In this document: in pieces, positions 18,905 through 26,248 of the stretch
Layout of the letters: every line of letters starts with the position of its first letter
How positions within the stretch are numbered: the first letter of the stretch is position 1
Source: Caballeronia turbans
GTDB taxonomy: Bacteria > Pseudomonadota > Gammaproteobacteria > Burkholderiales > Burkholderiaceae
Direction: 5' to 3'
Assembly: GCA_001544655.2 (NCBI GenBank)
Contig: FCOD02000016.1
Coordinates: 99,016-163,015 of the forward strand
Length of the DNA stretch: 64,000 nucleotides
The notes under the pieces: model-generated
The model's input: only the letters and a program-made list of their open reading frames with translations
What the model was told of the DNA's origin: nothing
Database searches by the model: none
Position numbers and translations under genes: made by a program

Positions 18905-19422
18905 GCGCTCAGCCCGCAGTCGTCACCGTCGACCCGATGCGCGCGCCCACGCTGCGCCGCCGCCTCGCAACGATGCTCTACGAAAGCGTGATCCTCTTCG
19001 GCGTGGTGTTCCTCGCCGGCTATCTTTTCAGCACGCTCACGCAGCAACGCAACGGCCTCACGCATCACAACTGGCTGATGTCGTGGATCGGCATCGTGCT
19101 CGCGGCCTACTTCGTGTATTTCTGGACGCACGGCGGCCAGACCCTGCCGATGAAGACCTGGCGCGTCAAGGTCGTCGATGCGCAGGGCCAGCCCGTCGGA
19201 CCCGCGCGCGCGTTCGCGCGCTACGTGCTCGCGTGGCTGTGGTTCCTGCCGCCGCTCGCGCTGCATCCGCTCTTCTCCCTCGCCGTACCGCAGACGCTCG
19301 CCGTCTTCGCGGCGTGGGTCGCGCTGTGGGCCGCCGCCGTGTGGCTCGATCCGGCGCGCCAGTTCCTCCATGATCGCCTCGCCGGCACGCGCATCGTCGC
19401 AGTACAACGTCCTGCCAAGTAA
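18901..19422 (+). CDS. RDD family integral membrane protein
   Basis: A 173-residue membrane protein with an early Arg residue (TLRRRLATMLYESVILFG) and paired Asp residues near the end (WLDPARQFLHDRLAGTRIV), the RDD pattern, and four to five hydrophobic segments between. The GTG at 18901 overlaps the DUF3106 stop by 4 nt, so it is fourth in the sigma/DUF3619/DUF3106/RDD operon. Some RDD proteins act as ion antiporters, but no substrate can be assigned. Confidence 0.85.
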   Translation: MSAQPAVVTVDPMRAPTLRRRLATMLYESVILFGVVFLAGYLFSTLTQQRNGLTHHNWLMSWIGIVLAAYFVYFWTHGGQTLPMKTWRVKVVDAQGQPVGPARAFARYVLAWLWFLPPLALHPLFSLAVPQTLAVFAAWVALWAAAVWLDPARQFLHDRLAGTRIVAVQRPAK

Positions 19423-19438
19423 TAAGAACTTCTCGTGA

Positions 19439-19456
19439 CTGTCACGGCTCGGTCAC
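19439..19456 (+). promoter_or_regulatory. Candidate Pho box (PhoB site)
   Basis: Two direct repeats, CTGTCAC (19439-19445) and CGGTCAC (19450-19456), are separated by 4 nt and so repeat with the 11-bp period of PhoB sites. The second differs from the first by one base. The site stands just before the lipid-phosphoesterase/glycosyltransferase/diacylglycerol-kinase operon. A transcript started at PhoB geometry would begin near 19480, favouring the internal starts of the next gene. Function is inferred from sequence only. Confidence 0.6.
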
Positions 19457-19501
19457 AGCCGCATGGCGCAATGCGCATACCGAAACCCGATGCGCGAGCC
19501 A

Positions 19502-20482
19502 ATGGCCTTCAACTCGTCAGTTCACCCGGCAATCGACCCGCCCTCCCCCTTCAGCTTCGACAATAGCGAGCGCACCGGTCCCTTCGCACTGCGATCCGAG
19601 TCCACCGAATCATCCGAGTCTGCTTCCGCTGGCGCGCCGGGCTTGTCCGACTCGCGCGCCACGGCGTCCGTCCATCACGACGATCTCGCTGATTCGGCCG
19701 ATAAGCCGCACCGGTATCGCACGATCTGGCTCTCGGACATCCATCTCGGTTCCGGCGGCTGCCAGGCGCACTATCTCCTCGATTTCCTTCGGCACCACGA
19801 ATCGGAATATCTGTACCTCGTCGGCGACATCATCGACGGATGGCAATTGCGCAAAGGCTGGTTCTGGCCGCAGGCGCATAACGACGTCGTGCAGAAGATC
19901 CTGCGCAAGGCGCGCAAGGGCACGCAGGTCGTCTACATCCCCGGCAACCACGATGAAGCCGCGCGGCAGTTCTGCGATCTCGCGTTCGGCGACATCCACG
20001 TGCGCGGCGAGGCCTTCCACACGACCCTTGCGGGCAAGCGCCTGTGGATCGTACACGGCGATCTCTTCGACGGCGTGATCCAGCACGCAAAATGGCTCGC
20101 CTATCTCGGCGACACCGCCTACACGGCGATCCTGCTGCTCAACCGCTGGTTCAATCGCGTGCGCACGAGGCTCGGCTTCAATTACTGGTCGCTGTCGCAG
20201 TACCTGAAGCATCAGGTGAAGAACGCGGTGAACTTCATTTCCCAGTTCGAACGCGTGATGACCGACGAAGCACGCCGCCGCGGCTGCGACGGCGTCGTAT
20301 GCGGGCACATCCACAAGGCCGAGATCCGCGACATCGACGGCATTCTCTACTGCAACGACGGCGACTGGGTCGAGAGTCTCTCGGCGCTCGTCGAAACCTA
20401 TGACGGCGAACTGAAGGTCGTCTACTGGACCGTGATGCGCTCGCCGGAAGCGCGCCTGACGCGCACACGCGCGACCGTCTAG
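19502..20482 (+). CDS. PlcP/LpxH-like metallophosphoesterase (COG2908)
   Basis: A calcineurin-fold phosphoesterase. The metal-site motifs are complete: SDIHLGSGGCQ, GDIIDGW, GNHDE, HGDLFDG and CGHIHKAEI. Annotation pipelines usually name this family UDP-2,3-diacylglucosamine diphosphatase (LpxH). However, the WFWPQAHNDVVQKILRKARKGTQVVYIPGNHDE stretch and an adjacent GT4 gene match the PlcP phospholipase C family, which releases diacylglycerol from phospholipids under phosphate stress. About 60-75 low-complexity residues precede the domain. ATGs at 19463, 19490 and 19502 are in frame; 19502 is chosen because it follows a GCGAG and lies downstream of the expected PhoB-type transcript start. Substrate remains inferred. 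Confidence 0.85.
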   Translation: MAFNSSVHPAIDPPSPFSFDNSERTGPFALRSESTESSESASAGAPGLSDSRATASVHHDDLADSADKPHRYRTIWLSDIHLGSGGCQAHYLLDFLRHHESEYLYLVGDIIDGWQLRKGWFWPQAHNDVVQKILRKARKGTQVVYIPGNHDEAARQFCDLAFGDIHVRGEAFHTTLAGKRLWIVHGDLFDGVIQHAKWLAYLGDTAYTAILLLNRWFNRVRTRLGFNYWSLSQYLKHQVKNAVNFISQFERVMTDEARRRGCDGVVCGHIHKAEIRDIDGILYCNDGDWVESLSALVETYDGELKVVYWTVMRSPEARLTRTRATV

Positions 20483-20530
20483 CCATCGCGCCACGCCATG
20501 ACAGGCAACACCAACTCTGGGCCGCATCCG

Positions 20531-21562
20531 ATGAAAATCATGATCGTTACCGACGCATGGGAGCCGCAGGTCAATGGCGTCGTGCGCACTCTCACGCAAA
20601 CGACGAAGGAACTCACCGCGCTCGGTCATCGCGTGGAGTTGCTCACGCCGCTCGAATTCAGAACGATTCCTTGCCCGACCTATCCCGAGATTCGCCTGTC
20701 GCTGCTGCCGGGCCGGCGCGTCGCCGAGCGTATCGACGCATTCGCGCCGGACGCGCTGCATATCGCGACGGAAGGCCCGCTCGGGCTCGCTGCGCGCTCG
20801 TATGCGCTGCGTCACAAGCTGCCGTTCACGACCGCATATCACACGCGTTTTCCGGAGTATGTGAAAGCGCGCTTCGGCATTCCGCTCGCGATGACGTATC
20901 GCTTTCTGCACTGGTTCCATCGCGACTCGCAGGCGGTGATGGCGCCGACGCCCGTCGTCAAGAGCGACCTCGAACGCTTCGGCTTCGATAACGTCGTGCT
21001 GTGGACGCGCGGCGTCGATCTCGACATCTTTCGTCCAATGGACTCGAAGGTGCTCGACACCGCGCGGCCGATCTTTTTGTATGTCGGGCGCGTCGCGGTC
21101 GAGAAGAACGTCGAGGCGTTTCTGAAGCTCGATCTGCCCGGTTCGAAGTGGGTCGCGGGCGAAGGCCCGGCGCTCGCGGAGCTGAAGTCGCGCTACACGA
21201 ACGTCAACTATCTCGGCGTGCTGTCGCAGCCGGAGCTGGCGAAAGTCTACGCGGCGGCGGACGTATTCGTCTTTCCGAGCCGCACCGATACCTTCGGCCT
21301 GGTGCTGCTCGAAGCGATGTCCTGCGGCACGCCGGTCGCGGCGTATCCGGTGACGGGCCCGATCGACGTGCTCGGCGAACACGGCCCGGGCGCGCTCGAC
21401 GAGGATCTGCGCGAAGCCTGCCTGCAAGCGCTGAAGATCGAGCGCGCCGATGCGCGCGCGTGGGCCGAGCGCTTCTCGTGGCGCGCGGCGTCGGAGCAGT
21501 TCGCCTCGCATCTTCGGCAGTTCGAGTCGCGCGCCGCCAGTTCGGACCGGGCGGCCGCATGA
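20531..21562 (+). CDS. GT4-family glycosyltransferase, candidate diacylglycerol glycosyltransferase
   Basis: A 343-residue GT-B glycosyltransferase. The N-terminal acceptor domain opens MKIMIVTDAWEPQVNGVVRTL, the glycine loop of this family, and the C-terminal donor domain holds the FPSRTDTFGLVLLEAMSCGTPVAAYPVTGP block with the E-x7-E motif. It resembles GDP-mannose or UDP-sugar dependent GT4 enzymes, including Agt, which glycosylates the diacylglycerol released by PlcP. A start at 20498 is possible; MKIM is preferred. It follows the phosphoesterase within about 50 nt and overlaps the diacylglycerol kinase start. Confidence 0.85.
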   Translation: MKIMIVTDAWEPQVNGVVRTLTQTTKELTALGHRVELLTPLEFRTIPCPTYPEIRLSLLPGRRVAERIDAFAPDALHIATEGPLGLAARSYALRHKLPFTTAYHTRFPEYVKARFGIPLAMTYRFLHWFHRDSQAVMAPTPVVKSDLERFGFDNVVLWTRGVDLDIFRPMDSKVLDTARPIFLYVGRVAVEKNVEAFLKLDLPGSKWVAGEGPALAELKSRYTNVNYLGVLSQPELAKVYAAADVFVFPSRTDTFGLVLLEAMSCGTPVAAYPVTGPIDVLGEHGPGALDEDLREACLQALKIERADARAWAERFSWRAASEQFASHLRQFESRAASSDRAAA

Positions 21563-22113
21563 CGCGACGCGCCGTGGCGCAGGAGAAAGCCGAAGCGAAC
21601 GCGCGCGCCGGGTCGTACGCGGCGGCCCGCGCGCACGATCCGTTCGACGACGACATTGAAGAGATCGACGATACGCCGTCTCAGCCGACCGAGCCGCTCG
21701 GCCCCGACGACCTGCCCTTCAATCCGTACAAGGGCAACCGCGGCTTCACGCGCGCGTGGCACGCGATGAAGAATTCGCTCTACGGCTTTCGCGTCGCGAT
21801 CCGCGAGGAAAGCGCGTTTCGGCAGGAGCTGACGCTGGCCGCGATCCTGCTGCCATGCAGCCTCTTCGTACCGGTCGCGCCGGTCGAGCGCGCGGCGCTG
21901 ATCGCGTCGGTGCTGCTGGTGCTCATCGTCGAATTGCTCAACTCGAGCGTCGAGGCGGCGATCGACCGCATTTCGCTCGAACGCCACGAACTGTCGAAGC
22001 GGGCCAAGGATTTCGGCAGCGCGGCGGTGATGGTCGCGCTCGGCGTCTGCGTCATCACGTGGGGCCTGATTGTGTGGCCGCTTGCATCCGCGTGGCTCGC
22101 GCGTATCTTATAA
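21559..22113 (+). CDS. dgkA: Diacylglycerol kinase
   Basis: DgkA phosphorylates diacylglycerol to phosphatidic acid, returning it to phospholipid synthesis. The catalytic C-terminal part (about residues 62-184) has three membrane helices and the signature ELLNSSVEAAIDRISLERHELSKRAKDFGSAAV. An acidic, probably disordered N-terminal extension of about 60 residues (HDPFDDDIEEIDDTPSQ) is unusual against the roughly 120-residue E. coli enzyme. The ATG overlaps the glycosyltransferase stop (ATGA), implying coupled translation. In context it could compete with, or recycle from, the glycolipid branch. Confidence 0.93.
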   Translation: MTRRAVAQEKAEANARAGSYAAARAHDPFDDDIEEIDDTPSQPTEPLGPDDLPFNPYKGNRGFTRAWHAMKNSLYGFRVAIREESAFRQELTLAAILLPCSLFVPVAPVERAALIASVLLVLIVELLNSSVEAAIDRISLERHELSKRAKDFGSAAVMVALGVCVITWGLIVWPLASAWLARIL

Positions 22114-22164
22114 AAGAGAGGAGCCGCGCGCAAAGCCCGCGTCCGTGCAGCCGAACGACCGGTT

Positions 22165-22170
22165 TATAAT
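22165..22170 (+). promoter_or_regulatory. -10 box for the TetR-LOG-SDR genes
   Basis: A perfect TATAAT 86 nt before the TetR-family ATG, after dgkA ends. No strong -35 is obvious. Confidence 0.4.
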
Positions 22171-22256
22171 CGTCCGACATTCTCAAAAATAGCAACGGAG
22201 CGGCCGCGCGAACGCTCATCCCGAGCCGACGCGGCCCGATCCCAAGGTCGGACGAC

Positions 22257-22982
22257 ATGGAAGCCAAACCACCCCGCCGCACCCGCGAACGGATACTCGA
22301 GCTGTCGCTGAAGTTGTTCAACGATATCGGCGAGCCGAACGTCACCACGACGACGATCGCCGAAGAGATGGAAATCAGTCCGGGTAACCTGTACTACCAT
22401 TTCCGCAACAAAGACGACATCATCAACAGCATCTTCGCGCAGTTCGAGCAGCAGATTCAGAAGCGCCTGCGCTTTCCTGACGATCATCGCCCGACGATCG
22501 ACGAGATGTGGTCGTATCTGCAATACATGGCGGATTTCCTCTGGACTTACCGCTTCCTGTATCGCGACCTGAACGACCTGCTCGCGCGCAACCGCACGCT
22601 GGAAACGCACTTTAAGCAGATCATCACGCACAAGGTGCACTTCGCGAGCCAGTTGTGCGAGGCGCTCGTCGCCGATCAGGAAATGGTCGCGACGCCCGAA
22701 GAGATCAAGGTGATCGCGACCAATATCGGCGTGATCGCCACGTACTGGCTTTCGTACCAGTACGTGATGAATCCGCGCAAGTACAACGATCAGGAAGCGA
22801 TCCGCGCCGAGCTGCATCAGGCGAGCCTGCATATCATCTCGATCATGGCGCCGTATCTGCGCGGACGCTCGCGCCAGTTATTCGATGACCTCGTTTCCGG
22901 TAAGCTTCCGAAGCGCGAGTATGCGGACTTCCTGCCGCCGCGCGACGAGGTATCGAAGACCGAAACAAAGGATTCCAGATAA
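22257..22982 (+). CDS. TetR family transcriptional regulator
   Basis: A 241-residue regulator. The N-terminal helix-turn-helix (about 8-55) reads RERILELSLKLFNDIGEPNVTTTTIAEEMEISPGNLYYHFRNKDDII, the classic TetR_N pattern. The C-terminal ligand domain is helical and large. The ligand is unknown. The LOG gene starts at the base after its stop, so the two are co-transcribed. Confidence 0.92.
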   Translation: MEAKPPRRTRERILELSLKLFNDIGEPNVTTTTIAEEMEISPGNLYYHFRNKDDIINSIFAQFEQQIQKRLRFPDDHRPTIDEMWSYLQYMADFLWTYRFLYRDLNDLLARNRTLETHFKQIITHKVHFASQLCEALVADQEMVATPEEIKVIATNIGVIATYWLSYQYVMNPRKYNDQEAIRAELHQASLHIISIMAPYLRGRSRQLFDDLVSGKLPKREYADFLPPRDEVSKTETKDSR

Positions 22983-23567
22983 ATGAAGGCAGTATGTGTC
23001 TATTGCGGCTCCTCGAACGGAGCCCGCCCCGTCTATGCGCAAGCGGCCAAGGCGTTCGGCCGCGCGCTCGTCGAGAACGATCTTTCGCTCGTGTATGGCG
23101 GCGGCCGCGTCGGACTGATGGGCCTCATCGCCGATGAAGTGCTCGCCGCGGGCGGCCGCGCAGTGGGCGTGATTCCCGAGCTGCTGCTCGCGAAGGAAGT
23201 CGGCCATACCGATCTTACCGAACTGCACGTCGTGCCCGATATGCACGAGCGCAAGAAGAAAATGGCCGACCTCTCCGATGCGTTCGTCGCGATGCCGGGC
23301 GGCGTCGGCACGTTCGAGGAGTTTTTCGAGGTCTACACGTGGGCGCAGCTCGGATATCACCAGAAGCCGGTCGGCCTGCTGGACGTGAACGGCTACTTCG
23401 ATCCCCTTTTGGCGATGCTGCGCCATACCGTCGAAGAAGGTTTCATGCGGGCGCCGTATCTCGACATGATCCAGGTCGCCGCCGAACCCGCCGAGATGAT
23501 CGGCAAACTCGCGCGCTACATTCCGCCCGCGAACGACAAGTGGTCCGAAAAGCGCAACGCCGTCTAA
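22983..23567 (+). CDS. LOG family protein (nucleotide 5'-monophosphate phosphoribohydrolase-like)
   Basis: A 194-residue Rossmann-type protein of the TIGR00730 family. The hallmark PGGVGTFEE lies at about residues 105-113 and the paired Arg/Lys segment MHERKKKMAD just before it; together they form the active site that cleaves cytokinin riboside or other nucleoside monophosphates to base and ribose 5-phosphate. The usual annotation is cytokinin riboside 5'-monophosphate phosphoribohydrolase. The physiological substrate in bacteria is not settled. It abuts the TetR gene and precedes the SDR gene by 10 nt. Confidence 0.92.
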   Translation: MKAVCVYCGSSNGARPVYAQAAKAFGRALVENDLSLVYGGGRVGLMGLIADEVLAAGGRAVGVIPELLLAKEVGHTDLTELHVVPDMHERKKKMADLSDAFVAMPGGVGTFEEFFEVYTWAQLGYHQKPVGLLDVNGYFDPLLAMLRHTVEEGFMRAPYLDMIQVAAEPAEMIGKLARYIPPANDKWSEKRNAV

Positions 23568-23577
23568 GGAACAGCGA

Positions 23578-24324
23578 ATGTCCAAAGTCATCCTGATTAC
23601 CGGCGCAAGCCGTGGCATCGGCCGCTCGGCCGCGGTGCTCGCGGGCGCGCGCGGCTGGTCCGTCGGCGTGAACTATGCGTCGAACGCGGCCGCCGCCGAT
23701 GAAACCGTCGCAGCCGTGCAGGCGGCGGGCGGCAAGGCGATCGCCATCCACGGCGACGTGAGCGACGAAGCCGCGATCATCGCGATGTTCGATGCGACCG
23801 AAAAGGCGTTCGGCAAGATCGATGGCGTCGTGAACAACGCGGGCATCGTCGCGCCCGGATCGGCGCTCGCGGACATGGACATCGCGCGCATGAAGCGCAT
23901 CTTCGACATCAACGTGCTCGGCGCGTACCTGTGCGCGCGCGAGGCGGCGCGCCGCATGTCGAGTTCGCGCGGCGGCAGGGGCGGATCGCTCGTGAACGTT
24001 TCGTCGGCAGCGGCGCGGCTGGGCGGTGCCGGTGAATACGTGGACTACGCGGGATCGAAAGGCGCGATCGATACGCTGACCATCGGGCTCGCGAAGGAAT
24101 TGGGACGTGAAGGCGTGCGCGTCAACGCCATCCGTCCGGGCCTGATCGAAACGGACATTCACGCGAGCGGCGGCAAGCCCGACCGCGCCCAGGTGCTCGG
24201 TGTGACGACGCCCATCGGCCGTCCGGGCACGGCGGATGAAGTCGGCGAGTCGATCGTGTGGCTGCTTTCGGATGCGTCGTCGTATGTGACGGGGGCGCTG
24301 CTCGACGTCGCGGGCGGGCGCTGA
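23578..24324 (+). CDS. SDR family NAD(P)-dependent oxidoreductase
   Basis: A 248-residue classical short-chain dehydrogenase. The cofactor glycine motif GASRGIG is at residues 9-15, NNAG near 86-89, the catalytic Ser near 142-143, and Tyr157-x3-Lys161 in YAGSK. The sequence looks FabG-like, but fatty-acid genes are not nearby, so the substrate is unassigned. It is third in the TetR-LOG-SDR group. Confidence 0.9.
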   Translation: MSKVILITGASRGIGRSAAVLAGARGWSVGVNYASNAAAADETVAAVQAAGGKAIAIHGDVSDEAAIIAMFDATEKAFGKIDGVVNNAGIVAPGSALADMDIARMKRIFDINVLGAYLCAREAARRMSSSRGGRGGSLVNVSSAAARLGGAGEYVDYAGSKGAIDTLTIGLAKELGREGVRVNAIRPGLIETDIHASGGKPDRAQVLGVTTPIGRPGTADEVGESIVWLLSDASSYVTGALLDVAGGR

Positions 24325-24398
24325 TCGAATCAAAGCCGACTCAGACTAAGCGGATGCGCGACGAAAGACTCTCGACGGAGTTCTAGAACGCGCGACGC

Positions 24399-24977
24399 TC
24401 AGAACCCGCCGTGCTTCGCCAGCCACGCTTCTTCCTCAGCCGACATCTGCCGCCCGAGAATCCGGTTGCGATGCGGAAAGCGTCCGAATCGTTCGATCAC
24501 CTCCGCGTGCTCCAGCGCCGATTCGTAAAAACTCGAAACGCCCGTCTCGTCTTTTAGTTTTCTGAAGAGCCGCAACGATTCGCGTTGGCTTTCGGGCGCT
24601 TCGTCATGCTCGAACGGCATGTAGGCGAACGCGCGGTGATACGCGCTCGGCAGGCGCAGATCGTCGCCGCGCTCGACCAGCGTCCGCGCCAGCGCAAGCG
24701 CGCGGCTGTCGCCCGCAAACGCGCGCGGCGTGTTCCGATAGCAATTGCGCGACAGTTGATCGAGCAGCACGATCAACGCGAGCGTGCCGAGCGGCGTGCG
24801 CTCCCAATCCTGCAAGCCGCCCACCTGCGCCGCTTCCAGCAACGAGCCGAACCGCTCGGCAAGCAGCGAATCGAAAGCGCGCTTTTTCCGCCACCACAGT
24901 TTGCGATCCGCTCCGAACTCCGCAGAACCCGGCTCACCAAACCAGAGATCGAGCACCGCCTGAGCGCGCGGATCCAT
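24399..24977 (-). CDS. DUF924 family protein
   Basis: A 192-residue all-helical cytosolic protein recognised by LDLWFGEPGS at the start, the WWRKKRAFD segment, LLDQLSRNCYRNTPRAFAGD in the middle and YMPFEHDEAPESQ toward the end. The family has no established biochemical role. The start at 24977 lies 2 nt after the AlaX-type gene's stop, so the two are probably co-transcribed. Confidence 0.88.
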   Translation of the reverse strand: MDPRAQAVLDLWFGEPGSAEFGADRKLWWRKKRAFDSLLAERFGSLLEAAQVGGLQDWERTPLGTLALIVLLDQLSRNCYRNTPRAFAGDSRALALARTLVERGDDLRLPSAYHRAFAYMPFEHDEAPESQRESLRLFRKLKDETGVSSFYESALEHAEVIERFGRFPHRNRILGRQMSAEEEAWLAKHGGF

Positions 24978-24979
24978 GC

Positions 24980-25711
24980 TCAAACCAGTTCGAGCACGAG
25001 ACGCCGCGTGCGCGCGCTCTTCTTCTCCAGTTTCGCGATGCGCAGTGCGCCGATCTCCCCGGTATTGCGCACATGCGTGCCGCCGCACGGCTGCAAATCC
25101 ACATTCTCGATGCGCAACAGGCGCACGCGGCCGAGGCCCATCGGCGGCTTCACGCTCATCGTGCGCACGAGTTCGGGGCGCGCGGCCATCTCGTCGTCGG
25201 TGATCCATTCGGTCTGCACGTCGTGCGCGCCGCCGACCAGTGCGTTCAGCTTCGCTTCCACGGCTTCGCGTTCGATTGGCTCGACCGTCGCCAGATCGAG
25301 GCGCGCGTAATCGGTCGTGATGCTGCAGCCGTCGACCGGAAACGGCAGCACCGCGCAGATCAGATGGCTCGCGGTATGCAGGCGCATATGCCGATAACGC
25401 CGCGCCCAGTCGACCTCCGCGCTCACCGTGTCGCCGACCGCGAACTTCGCCAGCGCGTCGTCCTGACCCGGCGCGGGCACATGCACGGCGTCATCCGGCG
25501 TCGCGCCTTCGAACTTCGCCTTGCGCGTATCGGCAATGGCGATGACCGTGCCGTCCGCGAGCGTCAGCGTGCCGGCGTCGCCGGCCTGCCCCCCGCCGAG
25601 CGGATAGAACACGGTCCGATCGAGGTGGATGCCCTGCTCGTCGATGGCGGTGACGGTCGCGTCGCAACGCGTCAGATAGGCATCCTCGCGAAAGAGTGCG
25701 CGTGTGCTCAT
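24980..25711 (-). CDS. Alanyl-tRNA editing protein (AlaX type)
   Basis: A free-standing editing domain related to the AlaRS editing module, which hydrolyses Ser- or Gly-mischarged tRNA-Ala. The 243 residues show the zinc site HTASH (His112 and His116) and CGGTH (Cys209 and His213), plus the N-terminal beta domain with DRTVFYPLGGGQAGD. MSTRALF at 25711 is preferred over a longer frame to 25771 that has no ribosome site. Confidence 0.92.
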   Translation of the reverse strand: MSTRALFREDAYLTRCDATVTAIDEQGIHLDRTVFYPLGGGQAGDAGTLTLADGTVIAIADTRKAKFEGATPDDAVHVPAPGQDDALAKFAVGDTVSAEVDWARRYRHMRLHTASHLICAVLPFPVDGCSITTDYARLDLATVEPIEREAVEAKLNALVGGAHDVQTEWITDDEMAARPELVRTMSVKPPMGLGRVRLLRIENVDLQPCGGTHVRNTGEIGALRIAKLEKKSARTRRLVLELV

Positions 25712-25817
25712 GTCTCTTATTCCTTGCTGTATTCGGGGATGGGCGCCTCCAGCACGCCGCCGACCGAACATGATGCAGCAGATACGGCCCCGTCGAACCG
25801 ATACAAAACGGCGCGAA

Positions 25818-26231
25818 TCAACCGGGACGGTTGCGCATCCAGTCGGCGGTGTCGAAGAAGGACGTCAGAAGGCGCTCGCGCAAGGATTCGTCGAGGCCGA
25901 TGTCCTCCATCGCCCACGCCATGCAGCGCAGCCACTGATCGCGCTCGCCCGATGCAATCGCGAACGGCAGATGCCGCGCCCGCAATCGCGGATGCCCGAA
26001 GCGGTCGATGTAGTGATCCGGCCCGCCCATCCAGCCGCACAGGAACCAGAAGGTCTTGTTGCGGGAATTGTCGAGCGTGGGCGGATGCAGCGCGCGAATG
26101 CCCGCGAATTCGGGCTCGAGATCCATCAGGTCGTAGAAACGGTCGACGAGCGCGCGCACGCGCTCCTCGCCGCCGATCAGCTCGAAAGCGGTCGGCTTTT
26201 GCCCTTCGTCTTCAGGAGTTACGTCGGTCAT
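25818..26231 (-). CDS. Group 2 truncated haemoglobin
   Basis: A 137-residue 2-on-2 globin. The B-helix FYDLMD, the proximal-His region HPRLRARHLPFAIAS, and a Trp at the G8 position (ERDQWLRCM) fit group II (trHbO) globins, which bind oxygen and can detoxify NO or peroxides. About 11 variable residues precede the globin fold. It lies 17 nt after the FtsX-like permease gene, in the same direction. Confidence 0.9.
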   Translation of the reverse strand: MTDVTPEDEGQKPTAFELIGGEERVRALVDRFYDLMDLEPEFAGIRALHPPTLDNSRNKTFWFLCGWMGGPDHYIDRFGHPRLRARHLPFAIASGERDQWLRCMAWAMEDIGLDESLRERLLTSFFDTADWMRNRPG

Positions 26232-26248
26232 TGCTCAGATTCGGAAAA

